Notes: generated from the letters alone by a model not told the origin. DNA of 64,000 bases from Gottfriedia sp002574545 (GCA_052180195.1 CP197469.1), one strand, 5' to 3'. Counted from the first letter of the stretch, positions 8,822 through 18,545 are shown. A program made the numbers and translations.

Positions 8822-9885
8822 AAAAGGGAGGAATCATTTCTTTAATTGCCATATTATTAGGTTTACTAGCTGGAGCACTATTAATTTTTGTAACAGGTAA
8901 TGATCCAGTAGAAGGGTTTACTTATTTATTCCAAGGTGGATTAAAAGATCCAGAGCGTATTGGAAATACACTTGCTACTGCTACTCCATTAGTTCTAACA
9001 GGACTTTCTGTTGCTTTTGCATTCAGAACGGGTTTATTTAATATTGGTGCAGCTGGGCAAATGCTATTTGCAGGATTTTGTGCTTCTGCAGTTGGTTTAA
9101 CTGTCGATTTACCTACGCTGATCTTAGTTCCGATTATGGTAATTGTAGCCTTTTTAGCGGGTGCAGCTTGGGCATTTATTCCAGGACTATTGAAAGCGAA
9201 ATTTAATGTTCATGAAGTAGTTTCTACAATCATGATGAACTGGATTGCATACTGGACAGTTTACTATTTAGTACCACAATATTTTAAAGGTAGTACAGAA
9301 ACAGAGTCAAAAATGCTTGCAGATTCTGCAACATTAAAAATGCCATTTTTATCAAATTTATTTGGTGATTCATATATAAACTTTGGTTTATTTATTGCAG
9401 TTATTATGGTAATCATCATTTCATTTATTATTAATCGTACAGTATTAGGATATGAGTTAAAAGCTGTAGGTTATAACCGTAGTGCTGCTGAATACGCAGG
9501 TATCTCTGTAAATAGAAATGTTATTTTATCAATGATGATTTCAGGCGGACTTGCTGGCTTAGCGGGTGTTGTTCAATATGCTGGTAATGCATCATTAATT
9601 CAAATAGGTGTTTTACCTACTGAAGGATTCGACGGAATTGCCGTTGCACTTTTAGGAATGAATACACCAATTGGCGTATTTTTCTCAGCAATCTTCTTCG
9701 GACTATTATATTCTGGTAAAGGCTTTATGAGTGCAATGACTTCGATTCCACCAGATATAGCTGATGTTATCATTGCAATCATTATTTATTTCTCAGCAAC
9801 TAGTATTTTAATTAAAAAAGTAATCGATCGAGTATCCAAATCACGTAAGTACAAAAACAGCAATGTAGGAGAGAAGGTGAAATAA
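8818..9885 (+). CDS. nupP: Nucleoside ABC transporter permease 1
   Basis: A 355-aa polytopic membrane protein of the BPD_transp_2 (RbsC/LivH-like) permease family, with a hydrophobic N-terminal helix and about nine further membrane segments. Family stretches include ALATATPLVLTGLSVAFAFR, FNIGAAGQ and the cytoplasmic coupling region YELKAVGYNRSAAEYAGI. It starts inside the nupO stop codon and is followed after 3 bases by the second permease. The two permeases should form the heterodimeric channel of the importer. Confidence 0.9.
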   Translation: MKKGGIISLIAILLGLLAGALLIFVTGNDPVEGFTYLFQGGLKDPERIGNTLATATPLVLTGLSVAFAFRTGLFNIGAAGQMLFAGFCASAVGLTVDLPTLILVPIMVIVAFLAGAAWAFIPGLLKAKFNVHEVVSTIMMNWIAYWTVYYLVPQYFKGSTETESKMLADSATLKMPFLSNLFGDSYINFGLFIAVIMVIIISFIINRTVLGYELKAVGYNRSAAEYAGISVNRNVILSMMISGGLAGLAGVVQYAGNASLIQIGVLPTEGFDGIAVALLGMNTPIGVFFSAIFFGLLYSGKGFMSAMTSIPPDIADVIIAIIIYFSATSILIKKVIDRVSKSRKYKNSNVGEKVK

Positions 9886-9888
9886 GGC

Positions 9889-10836
9889 ATGGATTTAATT
9901 ATACAAATTTTCCCATATGCAATTGCCTATACGATTCCATTATTAATCGTAGCATTAGGCGGTTTATTTTCTGAGCGAAGCGGTGTCGTAAATATTGGTT
10001 TAGAAGGTTTAATGGTCGTTGGTGGTTTCGCTAGTGCCTTAACAATTTCAAAACTTCAAGAAACTCATCAAGGTGAAGTTTGGGTAATCTGGGTAGGGAT
10101 TCTTGTTGCAGTTCTTACTGGTGCTTTATTTTCTTTACTACATGCCTTTGCTAGTATTAATTTACACGCAGATCAAGTAATTAGTGGTATCGCAATTAAT
10201 ATGATTGCAGGTGCTTTAACAATCTTCTTAGCAAGAAATATTACTGGATCAGGAAACATCAGTATTAATGGTATAACACGTACTGATATTCCAGTTTTAA
10301 AGGACATTCCAATTCTTGGAGACTTATTATTTAAAAACACGTATTCTACAACATGGTTAGTAATCGCAATTCTAATCATTAGTACATTTATACTTTATAA
10401 AACTCGTTTAGGCTTACGCCTACGTGCATGTGGTGAATATCCACAAGCAGCAGATGCAGCAGGTATTAACGTATACCGTATTCGTTATCTTGGTGTTATT
10501 ATTTCTGGTGCATTTTCTGGATTAGGTGGAGCAATTATTTTAGTAACATACTCTGGCGAATTTACAGGAAGTGTTGCAGGGCTTGGTTTCTTAGCAATTG
10601 CTGCATTAATTTTTGGTCAATGGAAACCACTTGGGATTTTAGCTGCGACATTATTCTTTGGTGTTGCTACAACAATTGCCAATGTATCGCAAGTTATTCC
10701 AAGTTTAGCTCATATTCCACCATTAGCATTAAAGTTATTCCCTTACGTAGTAACTTTAATTGCATTAGTAATTTTCTCAAAATCATCTCAAGCACCAAAA
10801 TCAGTTGGTGTTGCGTATGAAAAAGGTAAACGATAA
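9889..10836 (+). CDS. nupQ: Nucleoside ABC transporter permease 2
   Basis: A 315-aa multi-helix permease of the same family as its neighbour. It has FSERSGVVNIGLEGLMVVGGF near the N terminus (the paralogue of FNIGAAGQ in NupP) and the coupling segment GLRLRACGEYPQAADAAGI. It is the last gene of the transporter operon, starting 3 bases after NupP and ending just before a strong terminator. Confidence 0.9.
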   Translation: MDLIIQIFPYAIAYTIPLLIVALGGLFSERSGVVNIGLEGLMVVGGFASALTISKLQETHQGEVWVIWVGILVAVLTGALFSLLHAFASINLHADQVISGIAINMIAGALTIFLARNITGSGNISINGITRTDIPVLKDIPILGDLLFKNTYSTTWLVIAILIISTFILYKTRLGLRLRACGEYPQAADAAGINVYRIRYLGVIISGAFSGLGGAIILVTYSGEFTGSVAGLGFLAIAALIFGQWKPLGILAATLFFGVATTIANVSQVIPSLAHIPPLALKLFPYVVTLIALVIFSKSSQAPKSVGVAYEKGKR

Positions 10837-10848
10837 ATAAAAGTGTTG

Positions 10849-10880
10849 AAGCTTCCTAATTTAATTAGGAAGCTTTTTTT
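10849..10880 (+). terminator. Terminator of the nucleoside transporter operon
   Basis: A 12-bp perfect stem, AAGCTTCCTAAT/ATTAGGAAGCTT, with a 3-base loop and a T7 tail. Confidence 0.92.
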
Positions 10881-10954
10881 CTGTTTAAAATGATGTTGTC
10901 AATACATCCCCAAATATATCTCAATTAAGAAAGTTTGATCTTTTTACAATTAAC

Positions 10955-10990
10955 AAGGTATGTTCTTTAAGAAGAACAATGCCTTTTTTC
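10955..10990 (+). terminator. Second terminator-like hairpin upstream of ymfF
   Basis: AAGGTATGTTCTT pairs with AAGAACAATGCCTT (one bulge, one G-U), loop TAAG, followed by T6. It may back up the first terminator. Confidence 0.7.
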
Positions 10991-11136
10991 AATTCTGTAA
11001 TAAAATTCATCTTTTATTTGAATTAATTATTTTGGGTAAACTAAGCAGTAGGTTTTATTTTTGGTAAAATTAGAGATACAATGAAGATATTGGAAATAAA
11101 CATGAGTAAATAGTATTTGACTAAGGAGGGTTCAAT

Positions 11137-12414
11137 TTGAATTTGTTACAGTACAAAAATAGTGATATTAACGGTATTAAACTACATGTGGTAACAACTG
11201 AAAAGTTTAAAACAAATTCGATTACGTTAAAAATCCGTGGAAAACTTGAAGAAGATACAGTATCGTATCGCGGAATTTTACCTTATGTATTGCAAAGTGG
11301 GACAAAAGATCTTCCTACAAATGGTGAAATTAGAAGGAAATTAGAAGAATTATATGGGGCGACCTTTTTTGTAGACGTTTCTAAAAAAGGTGATTATCAT
11401 GTTATGTCATTTACAATTGACATTGCAAATGAAAAATACCTTTCAAATCAAGGTTCATTATTAAATGAAGCGCTCATGCTGATTGCTTCAATTTGGCAAA
11501 ATCCATTTTTAGAAAATGGGGTATTTTCAGCTAAACATGTTGAAACTCAAAAAAGAACACAAATACAGCGAATTCAGTCAATTAATGATGATAAATTGAA
11601 ATTTGCAAATCAACGATTAGTGGAAGAAATGTTTAAGGATGACCCTTATGCATTACTTGCAAATGGAAAAACAGAAGATGTATATTCAATTACAGCTGAG
11701 TCACTTTATAAGTATTATGAAAAAGCTTTACAACAAGATTTAATTGATCTTTATATCGTTGGAGATGTTGAATTTGATCAATGTAAACAATTAGTTGAAG
11801 AGAATTTTCGAAACACAACTAGTGAAAAATTAACGGTAGATACAACAAAAGCAACGCCAGTCAATTCTCCAAATGAAGTAATTGAAGAGCAAAAATTAAA
11901 TCAGGCTAAACTACACATTGGCTATACTACTGGGATTTCAATTAAAGATCCTGATTACTTTGCACTTCAAGTATTTAATGGTCTTTTTGGCGGATACTCT
12001 CATTCAAAATTATTTATTAATGTTCGAGAAAAAAATAGTTTAGCATACTATGCTGCTTCTCGTTTTGAAAGTCATAAATCAATTTTAATGGTTATGTCAG
12101 GTATAGCAAGTGAAAATTATGAAAAAGCAACAACAATTATTGCTGAGCAACTTGAAGAGATGAAAAAGGGAAATTTCACTGAAGGAGAAATAGACCAAAC
12201 AAAATTAGTCATTAAAAACAGTCTTTTAGAAAGCATGGACACTGCTTATGGAATCATTGAAACATTATTCAATGACCAAGCTGCGGGAAATGAACGTCCG
12301 ATTGAGGATTGGTTCCCTGAAATCGAAAAAGTTACGAAAGATGAAATCGTGGCTGTAGCAAATAAAATAAAGCTTCACACAACTTATTTCTTAAAAGGTC
12401 AGGAGGGAGCATAA
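11137..12414 (+). CDS. ymfF: M16-family peptidase-like protein lacking the zinc motif
   Basis: A 425-aa insulinase-fold protein equivalent to B. subtilis YmfF. The position of the HxxEH zinc site reads instead as LPYVLQSGTKDLPTNGEI, so it is probably the non-catalytic partner of the next gene, as in heterodimeric M16B peptidases. The C-terminal half has the usual FNGLFGGYSHSKLFINVREKNSLAY segment (described here in two parts: FNGLFGGYSHSKLF and VREKNSLAY). AAGGAGG precedes the start codon, which is TTG at 11137. The stop overlaps the ATG of ymfH by one base. Confidence 0.88.
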   Translation: MNLLQYKNSDINGIKLHVVTTEKFKTNSITLKIRGKLEEDTVSYRGILPYVLQSGTKDLPTNGEIRRKLEELYGATFFVDVSKKGDYHVMSFTIDIANEKYLSNQGSLLNEALMLIASIWQNPFLENGVFSAKHVETQKRTQIQRIQSINDDKLKFANQRLVEEMFKDDPYALLANGKTEDVYSITAESLYKYYEKALQQDLIDLYIVGDVEFDQCKQLVEENFRNTTSEKLTVDTTKATPVNSPNEVIEEQKLNQAKLHIGYTTGISIKDPDYFALQVFNGLFGGYSHSKLFINVREKNSLAYYAASRFESHKSILMVMSGIASENYEKATTIIAEQLEEMKKGNFTEGEIDQTKLVIKNSLLESMDTAYGIIETLFNDQAAGNERPIEDWFPEIEKVTKDEIVAVANKIKLHTTYFLKGQEGA

Positions 12415-13697
12415 TGGAAAAAAAGTATTTTGAACAATTGAATGAAACGCTTTATTTCGAGGAACTTGAAAACGGTTTAAAAGTATATATTCTTCCTAAA
12501 CAAGGCTACAACAAAACATATGCGACCTTTACAACAAAATACGGTTCGATTGATTCTGAATTTATTCCTTTAGGAAAAGATGAAAAATTAGTAGTACCAG
12601 ATGGGATTGCTCATTTTTTAGAGCACAAATTGTTTGAAAAGAAAGATGGGGATGTATTCCAGGTTTTTAGTAAACAAGGTGCCTCCTCTAATGCGTTTAC
12701 AAGTTTTACACGAACTGCTTATTTATTCTCTGCAACGAATAATGTAGAACAAAATTTAATGACTCTAATTGATTTTGTTCAAGATCCATATTTTTCTGAT
12801 CAAAGTGTTGAAAAGGAAAAAGGGATTATTGGTCAAGAAATTAAAATGTACGAAGATAACCCTGACTGGAGACAATATTTTGGGATGATTGCAAATTTAT
12901 ATGGTAAACATCCTGTTCGAACAGATATTGCTGGTACAGTTGAATCTATTTCAAAAATTACAAAAGAATTACTTTACACTTGTTACGAAACTTTTTATCA
13001 TCCAAGTAATATGTTGTTTTTTGTTGTAGGTCCTGTAGACCCTGAAAAAACAATGAATTTAATTAAAGACAATCAAAGCAAAAAAACGTTTAAAGATGCA
13101 AATGAAATAAAGAGATTTTTCCCAGAAGAAACGCCTGAATCTGCAGTGAAGAAAAAAGTGTTACATATGAATGTTCAATCATCGAAAGTATTAGTTGGTG
13201 TGAAAGATTTTTCAGCACCTAAAGGTGGAAGCGAATTATTAAAGCATGAATTATCCATTTCCGTATTACTTGACTATTTATTTGGTAAAGGTTCAAATAC
13301 GTATCAACAAATGTATGAGGATGGTTTAATCGATGATACGTTCTCATATGATTACTCAGCAGAAAATGGTTTTGCCTTTGCAATCATTGGAGGAGATTCT
13401 ACTTCACCTGAAAAACTGTCTGAAAAAATAAAAGAAGTATTATTAGACGCAAAAAATCATCAGTGGGAAAAAGAAATTGTCGATCGCGTCGTTAAAAAGA
13501 AAATTGGCGGCTTCTTACGCTCGCTAAATTCTCCAGAATATATCGCAAACCAATTTACACGATATGCGTTCTTAGATATGCATTTATTTGATATTGTTTC
13601 TGTGTTACAATCAATTTCTGTAGAGGATTTAAAAGAAAGTGCTAGTCATCTAATAAATGAAGAATATATGAGTGAGTTTTTTGTTCTTCCTCATTAA
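12414..13697 (+). CDS. ymfH: M16-family zinc metallopeptidase
   Basis: A 427-aa insulinase-family peptidase. The inverted zinc motif HFLEH is present at residues 67-71, with the downstream glutamate in GQEIKMYEDNPDW about 75 residues later. FFVVGPVDPEKT and a C-terminal inactive repeat follow. It is translationally coupled to ymfF (1-base overlap), consistent with a two-subunit enzyme similar to those used in peptide maturation. The substrate is unknown. Confidence 0.92.
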   Translation: MEKKYFEQLNETLYFEELENGLKVYILPKQGYNKTYATFTTKYGSIDSEFIPLGKDEKLVVPDGIAHFLEHKLFEKKDGDVFQVFSKQGASSNAFTSFTRTAYLFSATNNVEQNLMTLIDFVQDPYFSDQSVEKEKGIIGQEIKMYEDNPDWRQYFGMIANLYGKHPVRTDIAGTVESISKITKELLYTCYETFYHPSNMLFFVVGPVDPEKTMNLIKDNQSKKTFKDANEIKRFFPEETPESAVKKKVLHMNVQSSKVLVGVKDFSAPKGGSELLKHELSISVLLDYLFGKGSNTYQQMYEDGLIDDTFSYDYSAENGFAFAIIGGDSTSPEKLSEKIKEVLLDAKNHQWEKEIVDRVVKKKIGGFLRSLNSPEYIANQFTRYAFLDMHLFDIVSVLQSISVEDLKESASHLINEEYMSEFFVLPH

Positions 13698-13705
13698 ATA
13701 AATTA

Positions 13706-13732
13706 AAAGCATCCTTTAATGGGATGCTTTTT
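13706..13732 (+). terminator. Terminator after ymfH
   Basis: A 9-bp stem AAAGCATCC/GGATGCTTT with an 7-base loop and a short T tail. Confidence 0.85.
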
Positions 13733-13882
13733 GAAATTTATAAAATTTGATGGTTATTAAAAAATCTAATTTTGATATAGATTAATAAAAATTTTTAAGA
13801 GCTATTCCCCTCTATTCAACCTTTATATTTCTTAATACTATTAATCCTGCTTTAAAACTTCATAAATGGAGATTATAAATAA

Positions 13883-14611
13883 ATGAGAAAAAGAATTCTA
13901 GTAGTAGGAGCTAGTGGTGACATTGGCTTAGCAATTTCAAAAAAATTAATAAATGAAAAATATGATTTAGTTGTTCATTATAATAGTAAGAAAGAGCCAC
14001 TTAATGAACTGGTTGAATTGGCTAATGAGTTTAAGGTAAATTGCCAATTCGTTCAAGCGGACTTATCAGTTGAAAATGGCGTTGAAATTTTAACATCACA
14101 AATTACTGATACTATTGATTCAATTGTATATGCATCGGGTTTTTCAGTCTTAGGTTTAATTAACGATGTAAGTGATGAAGAAATTGATCGAATGACTCAA
14201 TTACATATTAAAAGTTTGATAAAGGTAGTTAATCATTTTCTTCCTAATATGGTTGCAAAAAAATCTGGTAGTATCGTCGTTATTTCGTCTATTTGGGGAC
14301 AAATTGGTGCATCATGTGAAGTATTATACTCAACTACAAAAGGTGCTCAAAATGCCTATGTAATGGCATTAGCTAAAGAGCTAGGGCCAAGTGGAATAAA
14401 AGTAAATGCCGTTGCTCCAGGGGCCGTAAAAACGAATATGTTAAATACATTTAGTGAAGAAGATTTAAAAGAGATTGCAAATGATATTCCGATGAATCGT
14501 TTAGCTATTCCAAGTGAAATTGCAAATACAGTAAATTTCCTTATTTCCGAACAATCTTCTTATATTACTGGCCAAATTCTTGGAGTAAACGGCGGTTGGC
14601 ATACTTCTTAG
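13883..14611 (+). CDS. ymfI: SDR reductase YmfI (EF-P 5-aminopentanone reductase)
   Basis: A 242-aa short-chain dehydrogenase. The NAD(P)-binding glycine motif GASGDIG spans residues 9-15, and the catalytic residues are Ser in VVISSIWG and Tyr149-x3-Lys153 in YSTTK. The C terminus ITGQILGVNGGWHTS is typical of the family. In B. subtilis, YmfI reduces the 5-aminopentanone on elongation factor P; assignment to that role rests on its conserved location between ymfH and ymfK. Generic annotation would be 3-oxoacyl-ACP reductase-like. The start has only a weak ribosome site (GGAG at 13868). Confidence 0.88.
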   Translation: MRKRILVVGASGDIGLAISKKLINEKYDLVVHYNSKKEPLNELVELANEFKVNCQFVQADLSVENGVEILTSQITDTIDSIVYASGFSVLGLINDVSDEEIDRMTQLHIKSLIKVVNHFLPNMVAKKSGSIVVISSIWGQIGASCEVLYSTTKGAQNAYVMALAKELGPSGIKVNAVAPGAVKTNMLNTFSEEDLKEIANDIPMNRLAIPSEIANTVNFLISEQSSYITGQILGVNGGWHTS

Positions 14612-14723
14612 TAAAATTTCCTATCGAAAGTTATTTATTTCACATATTTTACCTTTTATATTATGGCGAAATCGTTTATTATTAATTGTAGAGTTAAGTA
14701 GTTAACAAATAGGGGGTATAGGT

Positions 14724-15515
14724 ATGGAGTTAATCGAATGGTATTTTGAGTATGAAATACATAAGAATCGCCCTGGACTACTTGGAGATATTGCATCACT
14801 AATCGGTATGCTAGGGATTAATATTTTAACAATCAATGGTGTCGACACAATGAAACGCGGCATGTTACTTGGTTGCGATAACGATGATCAAATTACTAGA
14901 TTTGAATCAATTTTAAATACTATGGACAATATAACAATAATTAAACTTAGAAAGCCAACTCTAAGAGATCGCTTAGCTGTGAGACATGGTACTTATATTC
15001 AACGAGACGTTGATGATAAAAAGACTTTTCGTTTTGTCCGCGATGATTTAGGTATGCTTGTTGATTTTATGGCAGAGTTATTTAAAATGCCTGGCCATAA
15101 GCTAATCGGAATTAGAGGGATGCCTCGTGTTGGTAAAACAGAATCAGTTGTAGCAGCAAGTGTATGTGCAAATAAACGCTGGTTATTTGTTTCATCAACA
15201 TTAATTAAACAAACATTAAGAAGTCAATTAATAGAAGACGAATATAATTCAGAAAATGTATTTATTATTGATGGCATACTTTCTCATAGAAGAGCGAATG
15301 AGCAACATTGGCAATTGGTTCGCGAAATTATGGCGATGTCTTCTGTGAAAGTAGTAGAGCATCCTGATGTATTTGTACAGCAAACTGAATACTCTTTAGA
15401 AGATTTTGATTACATAATCGAATTAAGAAATGATGAAAATGAAGAAATTAAATATGAACTTGTAGACCAAATGGATAAAAATGGACACAACTCGTTCTCA
15501 ATGTTTGATTTTTAA
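14724..15515 (+). CDS. ymfK: YmfK-like protein (ACT-like domain plus P-loop)
   Basis: A 263-aa protein of the DUF3388/YmfK family. Residues 9-75 resemble an ACT regulatory domain (NRPGLLGDIASLIGMLGINI). A P-loop-like GMPRVGKT follows at 132-139. Function is unknown. GGGGG stands just before the ATG. In B. subtilis a small gene, ymfJ, lies between ymfI and ymfK; here the gap is only 112 bases and holds no such gene. Confidence 0.85.
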   Translation: MELIEWYFEYEIHKNRPGLLGDIASLIGMLGINILTINGVDTMKRGMLLGCDNDDQITRFESILNTMDNITIIKLRKPTLRDRLAVRHGTYIQRDVDDKKTFRFVRDDLGMLVDFMAELFKMPGHKLIGIRGMPRVGKTESVVAASVCANKRWLFVSSTLIKQTLRSQLIEDEYNSENVFIIDGILSHRRANEQHWQLVREIMAMSSVKVVEHPDVFVQQTEYSLEDFDYIIELRNDENEEIKYELVDQMDKNGHNSFSMFDF

Positions 15516-15535
15516 AGTTAGTTGGGGTGTAACTT

Positions 15536-16429
15536 GTGACAGAATTAGGAAAATTTTTACGAGAAGCAAGAGAAGCGAAAGGCTTATCAATTGACAATGT
15601 ACAAGAGTTGACGAAGATTCAGAAACGTTATCTCGAAGCAATTGAAGAAGGTAATTATGAAATATTACCAGGGCAATTTTATGTTCGCGCATTTATTAGA
15701 CAATATGCAGAAACAATTGGTGTTGACGTTTCTGGATTTCTAAATGAAAAGCCAGTTGTAGAGGAATCAACAGTGGCAAATACAATAGAAGAAGTGAAGC
15801 ATGAAGAAATCCCTAGTAGATCATCAAAGCTTAAAGAACCATTAAGCAATGTTAAGTCATCACGAATAATGGATTATTTACCAAGGATTCTAGTAGCGAT
15901 TCTTATCATGGGAATTTGCATTGCTATTTATATGATGCTCCCGTCAAAAAATGATGATAAATCTGCGGATACGAATCAAACTCAATCTAACTCTAATTCT
16001 GAAATTGAAAAACCGAAAAATAATGCGCTAGATCAGGCAAAAGATAATAATACGAAAAAAACAGAGAAACCGAAAAATGATGTGACTGAGCAAACACCAG
16101 CACAAAAAATTACTGTTGACTCTGCAGCGGGTAAACGTACTACTATTTCTTTATCTGGTACGGATGTATTTAAATTAGAAGTAGTTGCAAATGGTGAAAG
16201 TTATGTTGATTTAAAAAATGCTGATGGGAAAATGTTCTATTCAGGAATTTTAAAACAAGGACAAACTCAAAACTACGACTTAACAGATGAAAACGAAGTA
16301 ACTGTAAATATTGGTGCTTCTAATAATGTTGAGCTACGAATTAACGATGAGGTATTTAAATATCCAGTTAGTCCAACAAATGCTGTTCACCAAAAAATTA
16401 CGATTAAAAATTTAAAAATGAATCAATAG
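15536..16429 (+). CDS. rodZ: RodZ cell-shape protein
   Basis: A 297-aa bitopic membrane protein. The N-terminal Xre-type HTH (residues 5-75, GLSIDNVQELTKIQKRYLEA) binds MreB rather than DNA in characterised RodZ. A charged linker is followed by one membrane helix (about 115-135, ILVAILIMGICIAIYMML), a Ser/Asn/Lys-rich spacer and an extracellular C-terminal domain (about 200-295). The start is GTG at 15536 with GGGGTG 8 bases upstream. It equals B. subtilis ymfM and precedes pgsA as usual. Confidence 0.93.
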   Translation: MTELGKFLREAREAKGLSIDNVQELTKIQKRYLEAIEEGNYEILPGQFYVRAFIRQYAETIGVDVSGFLNEKPVVEESTVANTIEEVKHEEIPSRSSKLKEPLSNVKSSRIMDYLPRILVAILIMGICIAIYMMLPSKNDDKSADTNQTQSNSNSEIEKPKNNALDQAKDNNTKKTEKPKNDVTEQTPAQKITVDSAAGKRTTISLSGTDVFKLEVVANGESYVDLKNADGKMFYSGILKQGQTQNYDLTDENEVTVNIGASNNVELRINDEVFKYPVSPTNAVHQKITIKNLKMNQ

Positions 16430-16450
16430 TCATCTTTAAGATGGCTTTTA
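16428..16450 (+). terminator. Weak hairpin after rodZ
   Basis: AGTCATCTT/AAGATGGCT (with G-U pairs) followed by TTTTATTC. It overlaps the rodZ stop codon and is probably a partial terminator before pgsA. Confidence 0.5.
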
Positions 16451-16501
16451 TTCATTTATTATAAATGCTTCATTTTTTAGAAAGTTTTGGAGGGTTTTAC
16501 C

Positions 16502-17080
16502 ATGAATTTACCAAATAAGATCACAGTGTCAAGGGTTTGTTTAATTCCATTATTTATGATTGCCGTTTTAATTGATTTTGGATGGGGAAAAGTTACATTA
16601 ATGGGTGATTCGATACCAGTTAATCATTTAATAGGAGCAGCAATTTTTATTATTGCCTCTGTTACTGATTTTATAGATGGTTATTACGCAAGAAAATATA
16701 ATCTAGTTACTAATTTTGGTAAGTTTTTAGACCCACTTGCTGATAAATTACTCGTTTGTTCGGCATTAATTATTCTAACAGATTTTCATTATGTTCCTGC
16801 GTGGATTACGATTGTCATAATAAGTAGAGAGTTTGCTGTAACCGGTTTACGTCTCATTTTAGCTGGCTCTGGAGAAGTACATGCTGCTGCAATGCTAGGT
16901 AAAATTAAGACTTGGGCTCAAATAGTTGCGATTTCAGCCTATTTCTTACACGACTTCCCATTGAATTTCTTACCATTTTCGATTGCGGATGTAGCACTTT
17001 GGGTTGCATTATTCTTTACAGTATATTCTGGTTGGGATTATTTTTATAAAAATAGAGATGTTCTTCTTAAATCAATGTAA
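16502..17080 (+). CDS. pgsA: Phosphatidylglycerophosphate synthase
   Basis: A 192-aa integral membrane enzyme that condenses CDP-diacylglycerol with glycerol-3-phosphate in phosphatidylglycerol synthesis. The CDP-alcohol phosphotransferase signature D-x2-DG-x2-AR-x8-G-x3-D-x3-D is complete in DFIDGYYARKY...GKFLDPLADK. The start is the ATG at 16502, with GGAGGG 8 bases upstream; a TTG at 16487 lies in front of that ribosome site and is not used. Essential in Bacillus. Confidence 0.95.
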   Translation: MNLPNKITVSRVCLIPLFMIAVLIDFGWGKVTLMGDSIPVNHLIGAAIFIIASVTDFIDGYYARKYNLVTNFGKFLDPLADKLLVCSALIILTDFHYVPAWITIVIISREFAVTGLRLILAGSGEVHAAAMLGKIKTWAQIVAISAYFLHDFPLNFLPFSIADVALWVALFFTVYSGWDYFYKNRDVLLKSM

Positions 17081-17104
17081 TTTAAAATAGTAGGGGGAAA
17101 TGAT

Positions 17105-18364
17105 ATGAAGCGTGCTGAAATCATCGCAGTAGGTACTGAGCTACTTTTAGGCCAAATTGCAAATACAAATGCTCAATTTTTAGCTAAACATTTATCTGCA
17201 TTAGGATATCACCATCATTTCCAAACAGTTGTAGGAGACAATTCTGAACGTCTTAAAAGTGCATTAGAAATTGCTTCATCAAGAAGTGATTTAATCATTC
17301 TAACTGGTGGACTAGGACCAACAAAAGATGATTTAACGAAAGAAGTTGTCGCAGAATATGTTCAAGAGACACTTGTTTACCATGATCAGTCACTAGAGTA
17401 TATAAAACAGTATTTTGTTAAAGTAAATCGACCAATGACTGAAAATAATAAAAAACAAGCATTAGTCATTAATAATGCACATGTTTTATTGAATAAAAAC
17501 GGTATGGCACCTGGAATGGTTTATGAAGCGAAAGATAAACAATATGTATTATTACCAGGACCACCTAAAGAAATGATTCCAATGGTTGACAAAGAACTAA
17601 TTCCTTATTTTTTAAAAGGAAAAGAAGCAAGTACGATTGTTTCGAAAGAACTTAAGTTTTTTGGGATCGGCGAATCATTTTTAGAAACTGAAATTCTTGA
17701 TTTACTTGAAAATCAATCAAATCCAACAATTGCTCCTTTAGCGAGTGAGGGTGAAGTAATGCTTCGAGTTACTGCAAGTGCTAGTAATGAACAAGAGGCA
17801 GAAAAACTAATTGGTCAAGCTGAAGAAAAAATACGTGAGCGTGTTGGACAGTTTATATATGGTACAAATAGTGAAAACTTGTTTACAGTTTTATCAAGAA
17901 AGTTAAAAGATTTTAAACTGACTATTTCTGCTGCTGAAAGTTTAACTGGAGGTCTTTTCAGTAAAAGAATGACAGATATTCCTGGGAACTCGTCTGTTTT
18001 TAAAGGTAGTGTTGTTTGTTATTCTAATGAAATGAAACAAAATCTTTTAAACGTGCCATCAGACATTCTTAATAAAAATGGAGCAGTAAGTGCAGAATGT
18101 GCAAAATCACTAGTTGAAAATATTCAAAGATTAACAGGAAGTACGGTTTCAATTAGTTTTACTGGTGAAGCAGGACCGTCTCCATTAGAAGATGTGCCAG
18201 TAGGAAAAGTATTTATTGGTATTAAAATTGGAGATTCTGAATCAATCGTAAAAGAATTTCAATTCAGTGGCACTAGAGAACAAATTAGATTATCTAGTGT
18301 TAAAAATGGCGCGAACTTGTTGATTAAATTAATTAATTCAAGTTTCGAAAGTCAAGACTTATAA
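17105..18364 (+). CDS. cinA: CinA, competence/damage-inducible protein (nicotinamide-nucleotide amidase type)
   Basis: A 419-aa protein. The N-terminal MoaB/MogA-like domain (about 1-170) has EIIAVGTELLLGQIANTNAQ and ILTGGLGPTKDDLTKE. The C-terminal CinA domain (about 260-415) has ISAAESLTGGLFSKRMTDIPG, with the Ser/Lys/Tyr set of the nicotinamide mononucleotide deamidase family. Length matches B. subtilis CinA. GGGGGAAATGAT precedes the ATG. cinA-recA adjacency is the classical competence/SOS arrangement, although a terminator separates them here. Confidence 0.94.
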   Translation: MKRAEIIAVGTELLLGQIANTNAQFLAKHLSALGYHHHFQTVVGDNSERLKSALEIASSRSDLIILTGGLGPTKDDLTKEVVAEYVQETLVYHDQSLEYIKQYFVKVNRPMTENNKKQALVINNAHVLLNKNGMAPGMVYEAKDKQYVLLPGPPKEMIPMVDKELIPYFLKGKEASTIVSKELKFFGIGESFLETEILDLLENQSNPTIAPLASEGEVMLRVTASASNEQEAEKLIGQAEEKIRERVGQFIYGTNSENLFTVLSRKLKDFKLTISAAESLTGGLFSKRMTDIPGNSSVFKGSVVCYSNEMKQNLLNVPSDILNKNGAVSAECAKSLVENIQRLTGSTVSISFTGEAGPSPLEDVPVGKVFIGIKIGDSESIVKEFQFSGTREQIRLSSVKNGANLLIKLINSSFESQDL

Positions 18365-18392
18365 ATTGAAATAGAATATTTTATAATATAAA

Positions 18393-18420
18393 AGCTCGGT
18401 TAATTTAGCCGAGTTTTTTA
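18393..18420 (+). terminator. Terminator after cinA
   Basis: CTCGGTTA/TAGCCGAG stem (one G-U) with 3-base loop, followed by TTTTTTA. Confidence 0.88.
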
Positions 18421-18471
18421 ATTTTATAGTTTCGATATTAATAAAAATCGAGTTTTATAGACCGTAAAATA

Positions 18472-18486
18472 CGAAACAAGCGTTTC
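18472..18486. promoter_or_regulatory. Possible upstream LexA-like dyad of recA
   Basis: GAAAC-AAGC-GTTTC is an exact dyad resembling the SOS box but with altered half-sites. It lies 50 bases upstream of the better box, and may be auxiliary. Confidence 0.35.
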
Positions 18487-18522
18487 TATTCTTTAAAAAT
18501 AAAGTTTAAATACGAAAATAAT

Positions 18523-18536
18523 CGAATAAACGTTCT
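18523..18536. promoter_or_regulatory. LexA (SOS) box of recA
   Basis: CGAATAAACGTTCT matches the Bacillus LexA consensus CGAACRNRYGTTYC at 12 of 14 positions. It lies just upstream of the recA -35. A further half-site CGAAC (18554) lies in the promoter spacer. Confidence 0.75.
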
Positions 18537-18545
18537 ATTTTTTTG

